Part shown: positions 1-8,096 of the stretch, in pieces | How positions within the stretch are numbered: position 1 is the first letter of the stretch | Layout: each line of letters opens with the position of its first letter | Assembly: GCA_019359375.1 (NCBI GenBank) | Contig: JAHHHL010000006.1 | Location: 1 to 64,000, forward strand | DNA: 64,000 nucleotides | Direction of reading: 5' to 3' | Source of the DNA: Lyngbya sp. HA4199-MV5 | GTDB taxonomy: Bacteria > Cyanobacteriota > Cyanobacteriia > Leptolyngbyales > Leptolyngbyaceae | Notes under the pieces: model-generated | Told to the model about the DNA's origin: nothing | What the model saw: the letters and a program-made list of their open reading frames with translations, nothing else | Database searches by the model: none | Program-made: the position numbers and the translations under genes

Positions 1-1
1 A

Positions 2-127
2 CACCGTCGTCGTGCCAAAAGTTTGTTCCGGTTAGGGCTCGATTATTTGCGCCATTTGGTGCTCAATCCATCTGCGTCCAATGAGTCCGACTTTGTGCAA
101 TCCCTCCAACTTTTGTCCTGTACTTAG
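2..127 (+). CDS. IS4-like transposase, C-terminal end (partial)
   Basis: The open frame enters from the left edge and stops at TAG 125-127, giving 41 residues. The tail carries basic residues, then FRLGLDYLRHLVLN, and ends in LLSCT. This resembles the C-terminus of IS4-type DDE transposases common in cyanobacteria, where a GLDYLR-like stretch and a terminal SCT are typical. The catalytic core lies outside the window, so intactness cannot be judged. I could not identify the right inverted repeat of the element; it should lie within the next 100 bases or so. The family call rests on a short stretch and is moderate. Confidence 0.55.
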   Translation, partial: HRRRAKSLFRLGLDYLRHLVLNPSASNESDFVQSLQLLSCT

Positions 128-436
128 GTAAGCACTATGACATTGATGATTGTTACAGGATGATCATTCTTCACGATCGTTTTGAGGAAGATGCATTCAA
201 CAGGTTCCCGCAAGGCTGTTTCAAGAATGATTTATCTTTTACACTGCATCAACATCATTGCTGGTAGCGAGTAGAGCCATCCTACTGCAACGGAAACCAG
301 GAGCGGTGATTAGCGTTGCAGTTCGCACGATTACGACTGATTAGAGAAATATACTTCTATTTGCAGCCCCATTAAAGACCGGGCAGCCAGCGAGGTTTGA
401 ATTTACCTGAACCAATTTGCGAATCCTTGGATACAG

Positions 437-530
437 ACAGCAATTTTCAATCAAGTGAAGTACAGATCCATGCAGGGAGTCAAGGAGTCAAGGGAGTAAG
501 GTGTACCTCAGCAAATTGGAAAACGCTGTA
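437..530 (+). repeat. Family-A short inverted-repeat element, copy 1
   Basis: This 94-base element begins ACAGCAATTTTCAATCAAG and ends CAAATTGGAAAACGCTGTA; the two ends are imperfect inverted repeats. The middle holds a short direct repeat of the type GGAGTCAAGGAGTCAAGGGAG. Close copies lie at 31676-31769, 46208-46302 (minus), 46334-46428 (minus) and 47028-47249 (interrupted). Size and ends suggest a MITE-like or hairpin repeat with no coding capacity. The mobilising transposase is unknown. Confidence 0.85.
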
Positions 531-571
531 GCATGACAAGTCTGTGGCTTACTCGATTGAGAACCGCTGTA
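531..571 (+). repeat. Family-B inverted-repeat element, right half
   Basis: The stretch GACAAGTCTGTGGCTTACTC to GCTGTA matches the right half of the element at 62043-62120 and of the insert at 47087-47217. The left half is missing here. It abuts the end of the family-A copy, which suggests that these families insert into or beside one another. Confidence 0.65.
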
Positions 572-653
572 AATTTCTAAACAAGAGCTGAGTGAAGAGC
601 GATTATTTTCTAACAACCGCGCTACTTCTTTGGTTTCAGCATGCAGAGATGAA

Positions 654-1415
654 TCAGGTTGCCTGTTTTTTCAATGCCTCCAGATAATTGGAGATGGCGT
701 GATCTTTAAAGCGCTGGCTCAAAAAGTTAAGGCTAAAACGCGGTCCCAGTCTGTATTCAGCCTCCACATGGCTATAGCCCTGCCACGGTCTGGGCAGCGC
801 TGGCACAATATCCATGCCGTAAACAAATCGATAGCTCTTGGGCACACGCTCGTTGAAGGAGTCCCGAAAACCGCTGTTGCCCACTCTTGGCGCTCCAAAG
901 GTGTAAAGCTCGATCGCGATCGACGAAAAATTATACTGCACATCGACGGCACATAGGGTTGCCAAAGCTCCACCCAAACTATGCCCTGTGACGGTCACGC
1001 TGGTCGTCGGGTGCTCGCGTAAGTAGGTGTGAATTTGTTCTCGCACAGAAAAGTAGGCATCCACAAAACCCTGATGCATTTTTGCGCCAGAGCTACTTTT
1101 ACCGGCGTAGGGGTAGACCTGCGCCCGGTCTTGCACAATTTGCTCTTCAATGACGGCTTGCTGAAAGTCTGCTTCTTTTTGGGAAAATTCAGCGTTGGTT
1201 TCCCAGTCCAGACGCTGCCCACTCCCCCGAAAAACGATGTAGAGCGAGGAGTCGTTGGTGCTAACGAGGATGGCACCTTGAGTATCGGTCGTCGCCTGGT
1301 TAATCCATGCGGGGGTAATGTCAGGGAAATCAGCAAACTTGAGCTGCTCAAAATCCGTGTAGATTTCTTGAGAAAGAAGGGCACATTTAATTGCTTTTGC
1401 GTTATCCATCACCAT
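654..1415 (-). CDS. Class 3 lipase (alpha/beta hydrolase)
   Basis: The 253-residue protein belongs to the lipase class 3 family (Mono-/di-acylglycerol lipase, fungal-lipase type), which hydrolyses acyl esters and releases free fatty acids. The nucleophile elbow GHSLGGA puts the catalytic Ser at 146. A likely Asp lies at 202 (GMDIVP) and a His at 216 (GYSHVE), completing the triad. The oxyanion strand is around residues 60-65 (YIVFRGSG). No signal peptide is evident. The start at 1415 has an AAGG about eight bases upstream; ATG at 1409 is an alternative. It is the last gene of the minus-strand block of lipid-oxidation genes, separated from the catalase-related gene by a MITE. A supply of fatty acid to the dioxygenase at 8097 is inferred, not shown. 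Confidence 0.85.
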   Translation of the reverse strand: MVMDNAKAIKCALLSQEIYTDFEQLKFADFPDITPAWINQATTDTQGAILVSTNDSSLYIVFRGSGQRLDWETNAEFSQKEADFQQAVIEEQIVQDRAQVYPYAGKSSSGAKMHQGFVDAYFSVREQIHTYLREHPTTSVTVTGHSLGGALATLCAVDVQYNFSSIAIELYTFGAPRVGNSGFRDSFNERVPKSYRFVYGMDIVPALPRPWQGYSHVEAEYRLGPRFSLNFLSQRFKDHAISNYLEALKKQAT

Positions 1416-1457
1416 AGTCTTACCTTGTGAGTAGAGAATAAGAATGTGTTCAAACTA

Positions 1458-1581
1458 GGGGCTGTCATCAATTACAACTACACATGACTTGCAGTGAGGG
1501 TTCCAGCCCGGGTCTCGTGTATTGGAGCGGGCGCGATGATGCTGATACCGCAAGGTTTTGGAGCTAATTGATCACGCGCCC
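1458..1581. mobile_element. MITE-like element (family M), copy 1
   Basis: The 124-base element starts GGGGCTGTCATCAATTA and ends TAATTGATCACGCGCCC, forming terminal inverted repeats of about 17 bases. Two near-identical copies occur at 25938-26062 and 31135-31258. It is flanked by TA on both sides, a possible target duplication. There is no coding capacity. The ends resemble those of IS5-type elements in cyanobacteria, but that link is from memory. It lies between the lipase and the catalase-related gene. Confidence 0.8.
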
Positions 1582-1662
1582 TAACGATCGCGCTTCTGGA
1601 TTTTAGTCTGCGAATCTTTTCACATTGATAAAAAAATGTGTCGATCATGACACGATGAGCCA

Positions 1663-2889
1663 TTATTCAAACACTTCATCTCCTGTTGGTTCATAGTGAG
1701 GCACCCCATTCATCGACTGTCGCAGTTTTGAAAGTTCCGCATACATGCGTCGTCGTGCGCGGCTTTGATTTCCCAACGGACGATGCTCAGGAATGCAGTG
1801 CCACGGGTTATATGAAAGGCGTTTGGCAAATTCCATCTGCGCTGGAGAATTGAATGTTTGCTGAGGGAGGCGCAGGGTTGCCACTGATACACGCGGCGAC
1901 AATCGCTCAGACCAGAGAACCGCGTTGTTTTCGATCGGCATCAGGTGTGCATCCGTTTGCAGTTGCAGGCGAATATCAAACTCCACATCTGCTTCTGCTA
2001 AGGCAGAAACCATCGCATTCCGCAAATAGTCATCGGGCGGACGACACGGCAACCTGGGAATGGGAGTCCGTTTCCTGGTTTTGGGGAAGATGGAATACTG
2101 CATTGCCTGACCTTCGCCTAAAAGATAGGGAACACAGCTAAAATAGGGCGCTTCAAAGGGGCTGCTTTGCGTCTTGATCCACAGCGACTGCATGATGAGA
2201 TCCAGAATGTGGGGGCGATCGACGTTCACAAAATAATACAGTTGCGCGTTCTTCAGGCTTTCAATCTGCAACTGTGCATTTGCCTTTGTGTCGGGGGTCA
2301 CAAACGTTGGTGTGGAAACGCCGAACATATCCTGGGTAAATTTCTCCTCATCCATCAGCTTTGCACCGGGTACTCCCATCAATTTAATGCTGATGCTCAT
2401 AAAGCCCACATCATCGATATCCAGTGTCACGTAGGGACCAGGACCCGAAAACCGCACCCAGGCACGGAACGTCTGGGGTTGCGCGAAGATGCCGTGCCGA
2501 AATTCCTTGGGGAGATCATCATGCACAATACACTCACCGCGCACAATGCCGTGTGTTTTGGTATTGCCGCCGCGCTCAAAGCCTCCAGGCTTCCAGAGTC
2601 CACGCATTTGTTGCTCAAAGGTGGTGATGATGGAATCGAGGAACGCCTCTTCATCGGGAAGCAGCTTTTCCTCGGCAATTTTCAATCCTTCGTTGGGTCG
2701 CTTCAGGTTGATGAGTGCTGTGGTTAAACGGGCGATCGGATCGCGCAGCACAGCATCAAAGGCAGGTCGAAAACAGGGATCAATACGGCGTTCCATCTGC
2801 AACAGAAAGGTCGCGGTATTGCTGACCCAATTCAAAAAAGCGGAGCCAGTATTGGCAGGTGGCACCGGGCGACTGGTGTTTGAGTTCAT
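1663..2889 (-). CDS. Catalase-related heme protein (AOS / hydroperoxide-lyase-like)
   Basis: The 408-residue protein carries the catalase fold signature of the catalase-related group. The distal heme region reads KTHGIVRGE with Thr112-His113. The stretch FRAWVRFS follows, then the region around DMFGVSTPTF. The proximal side shows RARRRMY, fitting R379-x3-Y383 as the heme-ligand motif. True catalases have Val before the distal His, whereas coral allene oxide synthase has Thr. The Thr here therefore favours a fatty-acid hydroperoxide-converting enzyme (synthase or lyase) over an H2O2 catalase. The protein is shorter than monofunctional catalases. It lies 48 bases downstream of the DyP gene. No good Shine-Dalgarno site precedes the ATG. 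The product specificity cannot be read from sequence. Confidence 0.75.
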   Translation of the reverse strand: MNSNTSRPVPPANTGSAFLNWVSNTATFLLQMERRIDPCFRPAFDAVLRDPIARLTTALINLKRPNEGLKIAEEKLLPDEEAFLDSIITTFEQQMRGLWKPGGFERGGNTKTHGIVRGECIVHDDLPKEFRHGIFAQPQTFRAWVRFSGPGPYVTLDIDDVGFMSISIKLMGVPGAKLMDEEKFTQDMFGVSTPTFVTPDTKANAQLQIESLKNAQLYYFVNVDRPHILDLIMQSLWIKTQSSPFEAPYFSCVPYLLGEGQAMQYSIFPKTRKRTPIPRLPCRPPDDYLRNAMVSALAEADVEFDIRLQLQTDAHLMPIENNAVLWSERLSPRVSVATLRLPQQTFNSPAQMEFAKRLSYNPWHCIPEHRPLGNQSRARRRMYAELSKLRQSMNGVPHYEPTGDEVFE

Positions 2890-2937
2890 AGCAGGAAGGG
2901 CTTCGATGGAATTGGCATGAGGGGCGTGATGTAGGCG

Positions 2938-4383
2938 TTAGGAAAGGGAGGCAAGATAGCGACAGGCGCAAATGCTGGGCAAGAAAAAGTAAGCCCCACC
3001 GCGCACCACGACAAAGTTTGGAAGACCCGTCACGCGTTTTCTCACAGGTTGCGCCTGTTCAGTGAAGTCAGCCGCGACTCCCACACCACCAGGGGCACGA
3101 TCGCCCACCAGCGGATCGGTCTCGCTGTACAGCCCATTAAATTTGGGGTTGTTGATCCAGGTTTGCTGGACGAATTCAAACTGACGCGCAATGTTGGCAC
3201 CGATGCAAATGAAGTGCAGTCCTCGTTCGCCGGAAGCTTCTGCCTGTAGCATGTCCTGGGGATTCAACGAGTCTGCTACAGGAGTTCCGTAGGTGCGACC
3301 GCGCCGCAGCAGCCGATGGGTTTTGTTGATCGCGATCGATGTTTGCGTACCTGGCTGTGGATCGAGTGAATCACGGGGATTGGAGCGTCGAATATGAGCA
3401 CCCATTGGACATTTAAAGCCGTGAGGATCGGCGTGATAATAGGCAAACGCATTCTTATCTTTCACATCTGAACGATCGCGATCAGGTGCCTCTACCAGAG
3501 GAGTCCCGCTGGGCCACCGTCCTACAAGTTTGGATGCTAACTGCACACGAGCCTCTGGATTGCTGGTGCCATCTGCTTGTTGGGTGATGCCATCCAGAAA
3601 TTGCCAGAAGTCCTGCACCTTCTGTCCCAATTGCCGAAACACCACATAGCTTCCATTGCGTCCCAGATCATGCGCTTCAGCACCCTTCTGTCCAGCGGGT
3701 AAAAGATTCTGGCGATCGCGCTCAGCGCTAACGGTAGGACTCTCAGTGAACAATCCATACTCGTTGGGATAGCCCAGAATAAATTCACCCGCTTTGACTG
3801 TATTATCGGGTGCTCCAGCTTTGCTCAGTCCTTCTACAATGGGTTGCCCGATCGCATCCCGAAACCCAAAATGCTCTCGAAAGCCCCCCTGCTCATCTTT
3901 CAACATGAAAGTGTCTAATTTGCGAATCAGCGCCACCCCACCGCTGCCAAAGGATTCTGCCAAGCCATCATAGAAGGACGTGAGTGTGACTTCATCAGTG
4001 GCATAGACCATCAACAGGATGTGGATAGGGGGGGAGTGAACGCCGCCACCCCAATCCCACAGAACAGGCGCATTATCGCCATGATCGCCCAACACACGGC
4101 TTTTATAGGGCTGCGTCATCCCCTCCCGAAACTCAGTTGAGAACGTCTCCAGTGTGGTCTGATCAAGCCCTAATGCTTTCAACCCGTCGTAGGTAAAGGC
4201 AAGATTCAGGCAGGTTTCTGAGGGGCGATCGTGACCATTCTGAAGGCGATCTGCCAGCGAACCGAGCCAGTTTCGAGTTGCGATCGCGTTTTGGATGCTG
4301 AGTAAGACAAAACAGGCGGCTTCCAGGTTGGAGTAACCCCGGACGATGATGCCTTGAATATCCTGGAGTTCGAGGGTAGACAT
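2938..4383 (-). CDS. DyP-type heme peroxidase
   Basis: The start chosen at 4383 gives 481 residues (MSTLELQDIQGI). The frame stays open 37 codons further upstream, but those codons translate only a low-complexity repeat. DyP features are present: a GxxDG-like motif GFRDAIGQP with the Asp kept but Ala in place of the usual last Gly; the proximal His in CPMGAHIRRSNPRD; and the Arg in ANIARQFEFVQQTW. DyP enzymes are dimeric ferredoxin-fold heme peroxidases that oxidise dyes, phenols and other bulky substrates with H2O2. No signal peptide or encapsulin-targeting tail is obvious. It sits between the duplicated-domain membrane gene and the catalase-related gene. A role in oxidised-lipid handling is inferred from context only. 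Confidence 0.88.
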   Translation of the reverse strand: MSTLELQDIQGIIVRGYSNLEAACFVLLSIQNAIATRNWLGSLADRLQNGHDRPSETCLNLAFTYDGLKALGLDQTTLETFSTEFREGMTQPYKSRVLGDHGDNAPVLWDWGGGVHSPPIHILLMVYATDEVTLTSFYDGLAESFGSGGVALIRKLDTFMLKDEQGGFREHFGFRDAIGQPIVEGLSKAGAPDNTVKAGEFILGYPNEYGLFTESPTVSAERDRQNLLPAGQKGAEAHDLGRNGSYVVFRQLGQKVQDFWQFLDGITQQADGTSNPEARVQLASKLVGRWPSGTPLVEAPDRDRSDVKDKNAFAYYHADPHGFKCPMGAHIRRSNPRDSLDPQPGTQTSIAINKTHRLLRRGRTYGTPVADSLNPQDMLQAEASGERGLHFICIGANIARQFEFVQQTWINNPKFNGLYSETDPLVGDRAPGGVGVAADFTEQAQPVRKRVTGLPNFVVVRGGAYFFLPSICACRYLASLS

Positions 4384-4456
4384 AGCGCGATGGAGTGGGG
4401 AGTGGGGAGTAGAGAGTGGGGAGTAGGGTGGGGGGTATGGGGTGTGGGATGGGGTG
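4384..4456. repeat. Low-complexity G-rich repeat (STRR type)
   Basis: Units of the form GGGGAGTGGGGAGTAGGG fill the gap between the DyP start and the upstream gene. Read on the minus strand they are ACTCCCCAC-like units, seen also at 33253-33330, 35210-35330, 49200-49335 and 51270-51360. They extend the DyP frame artificially upstream. Confidence 0.8.
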
Positions 4457-5767
4457 TTACAGGCGACGTAGCCATGCGTCTGTTTCTGATGCATTTAGGG
4501 GCTGGCTCAATCCGGCACGCAGTTCGGCGTTGTTGCTCAAATTGACCGCTGTTAGCTGCGGATAGGCTGTATACCAAACTTGAGTCACCATTTGACGTTG
4601 GCGAAGAAACGCCTTAAATGACTGTTCATCCTTTGCGCCATCCAGCACCAGCCATCGCGTCTTGGGATAACCGACCCCATTGCTAAAGACGGCGTTCAAG
4701 CCCCAGGCAACTTTGTTGATGAAATCATTCATATAGCTTTCCAGGCTACCGTCGTAGTTGCTCATAAACAGCACACGTCGCCCTTCATCAATGACAATCC
4801 AGCGTGCAAAATGAATGGTATCGACTCCATCCAGGTTCAGCAACGGCACCCCAGCGAGATTGCCATGATTAAATACATGACGCGCGGTGAAATTTACAAG
4901 CCACAGCAGCACTCGGACGGTTGTGAGCCGAAACAAGCCCGGTTTAATCAATCCCACCGCACTGAACTGATTTTGCACCACATGATCTTCTCGGATTGCC
5001 AGTTCATCCCGTTCCTTTGCGCTGAGCCGCAGATCAGTCTGCTGAGCATCCTGCCGTTCCTTGCGTCGTAAGATGGCTGCATAGATGGGAGAGAACGGTA
5101 GAAAGGCTAAGCCCAATACCAGGATAAGCAGCAGCCCGGTTGTGAAATGGATCGCTTCCCCAAGTCGCCAGCCTAAACTGGGTGGGACAACAGGTGCTAA
5201 CGCCCAATGAAGCGATCGCTCCTCTTTGATAAAGGCTTGAATCGCCTGCCGCACCTTGATGCCATTCCATCCTGCCCACGCCTGTTTTGCTTGTTGCTGA
5301 TCTATAAAGGTTTCAAGCTCATCACGTAGTTTTGCCTCTTGATGGATCTGAAGCACCGTCCGATTCACCGTATTCACATAAAATGCCTGAACCTTGACCT
5401 GATGGGCGTGGAGATAGGCTAAACGGCTTTGTCGATCGCGCCTACTGGGATCTGGATATCCGACGCAATGACTGTAAAGCTCATCTAACCCATTCCCCGC
5501 AATATCCACAAGATCATTAAAATACGCGTCTAACGGTGCATCAAGTTCAGTGGAAAAGGCAAGACTGGATGGAATGATCTGATTGTTTAAATCACGAGAC
5601 TCTTCCAGAATGACAAAGCGAGCAAAGTGAACCTGCCTGAACCGCGCAAACGGAATAATTGCATTTGATCCAACCGCTTGACTCATTCGCTCAAGCAACT
5701 GCCTGAGCTGGCTCATGTGGTCAGGCTTAATCCGGGCAATGATGGTAAGTGGAACTTGATGCGCCAT
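4457..5767 (-). CDS. Two-lobed membrane protein of unknown function
   Basis: I do not recognise a characterised function. The 436-residue protein has two similar halves. Residues about 1-115 contain HFARFVILEE and, further on, a segment ending HCVGYP. Residues about 265-395 contain HFARWIVIDE and a matching segment ending NGVGYP. The lobes look like ferredoxin-like (EthD/antibiotic-monooxygenase-type) modules, which is a guess from pattern. Between them is a hydrophobic stretch, FTTGLLLILVLGLAFLPF (about 218-240), followed by a charged region, so it is probably membrane-anchored. It lies 73 bases upstream of the DyP gene on the same strand. The pairing of an internal duplication with a peroxidase cluster makes a substrate- or heme-handling partner plausible but unproven. 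Confidence 0.7.
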   Translation of the reverse strand: MAHQVPLTIIARIKPDHMSQLRQLLERMSQAVGSNAIIPFARFRQVHFARFVILEESRDLNNQIIPSSLAFSTELDAPLDAYFNDLVDIAGNGLDELYSHCVGYPDPSRRDRQSRLAYLHAHQVKVQAFYVNTVNRTVLQIHQEAKLRDELETFIDQQQAKQAWAGWNGIKVRQAIQAFIKEERSLHWALAPVVPPSLGWRLGEAIHFTTGLLLILVLGLAFLPFSPIYAAILRRKERQDAQQTDLRLSAKERDELAIREDHVVQNQFSAVGLIKPGLFRLTTVRVLLWLVNFTARHVFNHGNLAGVPLLNLDGVDTIHFARWIVIDEGRRVLFMSNYDGSLESYMNDFINKVAWGLNAVFSNGVGYPKTRWLVLDGAKDEQSFKAFLRQRQMVTQVWYTAYPQLTAVNLSNNAELRAGLSQPLNASETDAWLRRL

Positions 5768-5970
5768 GATTCACAACTCAGTTTCAATAGAATTTAACGA
5801 TCGTGGTAACGAAGACGTTATAGAAGCTTTTGGTAGCAGACACTCAGGGCTATTTCATCCTAAGCATCGAGTCCTATTGACAATCGCTGTGGGATACAGC
5901 GGATCAATGAGCGGCAAACGGTAAAAACATCCGTTTCATCTGTTCCCATCCGCTGCTCACCCTACAACCT
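5768..5970. other. Short spacer, nothing assigned
   Basis: No gene was found here. The stretch CCGTTTCATCTGTTCCCATC near 5931-5950 resembles fragments in the repeat-rich spacer at 45990-46190, so it may be repeat debris. Confidence 0.5.
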
Positions 5971-6169
5971 GATTGACTGACAAAAGTCTTGAAAGGTTGG
6001 TCGCTTCGTTGCTCACCCGCCCGTGATTCAAATCCGGGCTAATGGTGCGAAACCCGTTAAAACGGGTTGTAAGGCGCTCGTAATCCTCTTGAGAGGACTT
6101 CCTGCCATCAGCCCGTACTTTCAGTACAGGGCGGGTTCAAGGACTTGCTAAAAGATTTGTCAGTCAACC
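5971..6169. repeat. Long palindromic structured element (non-coding)
   Basis: The outer ends form an imperfect inverted repeat: GATTGACTGACAAAAGTCTT on the left and GATTTGTCAGTCAACC with TTCAAGGACTT on the right. Inside are nested hairpins: AACCCGTTAAAACGGGTT (about 6051-6068), CCTCTTGAGAGG (6089-6100) and GCCCGTACTTTCAGTACAGG (about 6112-6131). A GATTCAAATCCGGG stretch resembles a tRNA T-arm. The arrangement recalls palindrome-ended IS200/IS605-type non-autonomous elements or a structured RNA. No transposase or TnpB frame is present. It lies between the unknown gene ending at 6214 and the membrane-protein gene, so it would be transcribed within that operon if it is one. Confidence 0.6.
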
Positions 6170-6213
6170 AGCTCTACAACTCTGACTGCTCAGCAGAAAC
6201 AATGATCATTGCT

Positions 6214-6645
6214 CTAGAATTCGAGAATAAAATTCAAAATCCTTGTTTTGCCCCAGTATGCCTGTCCCAAATAAAGACCCGGTGCCACTTCTCGAATTTC
6301 ATCGCGGATTTTTTGAGCCACAAAAGACGTTTTAGAATAGTCCAGGACGATCGCTTCTCCACCGTCAATCCAGCTATCGCCCTTGTAAATCTGCGCTTTT
6401 ACTAACTGCACACTCAAGGGAGACACTTTATTGAATAAGTATTCCTGATCACGATGAAAAACTTTTCCTTTCCAGGCTAAGACCTTGATTAAAGGCATCA
6501 GCACCTTGCTGATCAGGGTTCCCGGCATTACCATTGCCGTACCCTGGCTATCCCCATTGGGTAGTGATCCCATTGAACTTTTTTGATACAAAGCATCTAG
6601 CTCGGCTTGAGACATTTTGGTCAGATCTGCTGTTGTAATGGTCAT
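6214..6645 (-). CDS. Conserved-looking small protein of unknown function
   Basis: The 143-residue protein is soluble and lacks a signal peptide or a family I can name. The N-terminal part (about 8-22) is helical and acidic (MSQAELDALYQKSSMG). The rest alternates hydrophobic and charged segments, with KVLAWKGKVF around residue 55 and an aromatic-rich C-terminus (APGLYLGQAYWGK). The start at 6645 is well supported by GAGGTG five bases upstream, the best ribosome-binding site in this block. It lies 101 bases downstream of the next gene on the same strand and upstream of the structured element. An overlapping plus-strand frame (6145-6405) has no support. Function is unknown; gene order suggests a role with the neighbouring heme enzymes. 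Confidence 0.65.
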   Translation of the reverse strand: MTITTADLTKMSQAELDALYQKSSMGSLPNGDSQGTAMVMPGTLISKVLMPLIKVLAWKGKVFHRDQEYLFNKVSPLSVQLVKAQIYKGDSWIDGGEAIVLDYSKTSFVAQKIRDEIREVAPGLYLGQAYWGKTRILNFILEF

Positions 6646-6746
6646 GCCATCACCTCGTTGTGATTAATGGTTAAAGCAGCCAATGATTAAATCAGTGTTG
6701 AGAATGCATACGAGAGTAAATTGACAAATTCCCGATCGCGTGACGT

Positions 6747-7664
6747 TTATTGATTACGAAAGCGTTGATGCCTGAAGAACAGCCGTCGATCGCCATAGTC
6801 GGAGGCAACAAATTCAGATGTGGTTTCAATCGAGCCAATGAGTTGAGCGTTCTGTCGGTAGTCCGGTTGATCAACGCCGTCATTGCCATTTGCTGGATCA
6901 ACTCCGTACACTGAAAACAGAGCTGTTCCTGGCGCAATGGTTGCTAAGTCGGTTCTAAAATCATGGGGCGGCGCTTCAGCAAACTGTACCGCTTTATGGG
7001 GCACTAAAAAGATACGTAAGGGATAGTGGGGTGCTTTCTCTGCCTGCCCGTCTTGACGAACAACTCCCAAATTCTGAAGGTCAAGCTTTGTGGGATAGCG
7101 AGAGGTTCGCCTGAAGATCAAATTGATTAGTTTTGGACCCAGGCGATTGACGACAGGCACAATGTTGGAAAACTCATTGGCAAAAAAGTTGTAATTTTTA
7201 CCCTGCCCGTCGAGCGATACGAGTGCCGAAAAGTTAGCCGATGGTTGACCATCAATGAAAAACTTCGCTGCCAGCCCTGGTGCGAAGCCGCGCTTGGTGG
7301 GATCGCCCGTCACAGACAACCGTAGAAGCCCATAATCAGCCCCCTTAAACAACCCCGTAAACAGTGTCTCCACTGCCGGCACAAACCTCACCTTTGCCAC
7401 ACTAGCATGGGCATGAATGGCTTTTTTCCAGTGTTGCGGTGCTTCATCAGAGAGACGATCCATCTTGGCGTTGAGAACCGTGAGAAATAAGCCAAACACA
7501 TCAATTTTCTTAAGAGCAGGCAAGCGATCGTATTGAGAGGGCAACAGGCGTTGCTGCCACAAAAAACGCTGTTTTTCCTCAGCAGTCCAGGATTGATAGT
7601 CATCTGGTAAAGAGCTATCCTGTATTGCAGCATCGTCTTGTGTCATGTTCTCAGAGCTTTGCAT
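6747..7664 (-). CDS. Unknown protein, possibly catalase-fold-like
   Basis: I chose ATG 7664 (305 residues); 7646 is equally possible, and an upstream extension to 7838 looks like non-coding sequence. The region around residues 110-165 runs LLRLSVTGDPTKRGFAPGLA, then KFFIDG, then NFFANEFSNIVP. Its order (RLS, RGFAPG, KFF, hydrophobic strand, FF) recalls the catalase core that binds heme. I see no clear distal His or R-x3-Y proximal motif, so this is only a possible remote relationship. The N-terminus (about 15-70) is polar and helical. The gene is the first of the minus-strand block and diverges from the COX-like dioxygenase at 8097, so the two may share a control region. Confidence 0.6.
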   Translation of the reverse strand: MQSSENMTQDDAAIQDSSLPDDYQSWTAEEKQRFLWQQRLLPSQYDRLPALKKIDVFGLFLTVLNAKMDRLSDEAPQHWKKAIHAHASVAKVRFVPAVETLFTGLFKGADYGLLRLSVTGDPTKRGFAPGLAAKFFIDGQPSANFSALVSLDGQGKNYNFFANEFSNIVPVVNRLGPKLINLIFRRTSRYPTKLDLQNLGVVRQDGQAEKAPHYPLRIFLVPHKAVQFAEAPPHDFRTDLATIAPGTALFSVYGVDPANGNDGVDQPDYRQNAQLIGSIETTSEFVASDYGDRRLFFRHQRFRNQ

Positions 7665-8096
7665 CAGCGTGTGATCTCGCAATAAGTTTTGTTGAGGGAA
7701 TATTAACAAACGCTCATTTTTTGAGCAGCAACACGTTAGATAACGGTAGTATTTCTCAGTGGTATTTCTTAGTCGTCTTTTACCCAAAAGTGACTTGCTC
7801 TGCCCGCGATCGATCGTTGCCAGAATTCGGTTTAGCATCGGGTCAGGAAGCGCGATTAATCAATCACTGCGGAAAAGGCAATGGGGTGTTCGTTGCGCCC
7901 TTCTGATTTTTCTCTTGGCTGATTCATGCACGCTATTCTACAGACCTCATGCAAACTTTGAAAGTACCCGAAAGGGTGCTGCCTCCATTACTAGAAGTTG
8001 CTAGAGTGCTTCTGCTAGTGCTTTCAACACGTATGCCGACGAAAAGCTGACTTGTTAATTTTTTATAGTTAATTGTCCTCATGAGGCGATCGCATC
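7665..8096. promoter_or_regulatory. Divergent control region between dioxygenase and unknown gene
   Basis: This 430-base spacer separates two genes pointing outward, so promoters for both should lie here. On the plus strand an AT-rich segment, TTGTTAATTTTTTATAGTTA (around 8052-8071), sits about 30 bases before the dioxygenase ATG and may contain a -10 element. A small hairpin, AGTACCCGAAAGGGTGCT, lies near 7963-7980. No operator can be assigned to a known regulator. Confidence 0.35.

Larger units (their letters stand above)
128..653. other. Spacer without a gene, holding repeat copies
   Basis: No convincing coding frame is present. A 327-base plus-strand frame from 630 is the complement of the lipase gene and looks spurious. 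The spacer contains a full family-A inverted-repeat element (437-530), followed directly by half of a family-B element (531-571). The rest shows nothing I can assign. Confidence 0.6.

Noticed and set aside
630-956. Plus-strand frame of 108 codons at the left
   Set aside because: It is antisense to the lipase, whose catalytic residues are all in place.
4384-4494. 37-codon N-terminal extension of the DyP peroxidase
   Set aside because: It is encoded by G-rich low-complexity repeat and the end of the upstream gene; the family N-terminus begins at 4383.
6145-6405. Plus-strand frame of 86 codons
   Set aside because: It is antisense to the end of the gene at 6214-6645 and begins in the palindromic element, without a ribosome-binding site or protein-like pattern.
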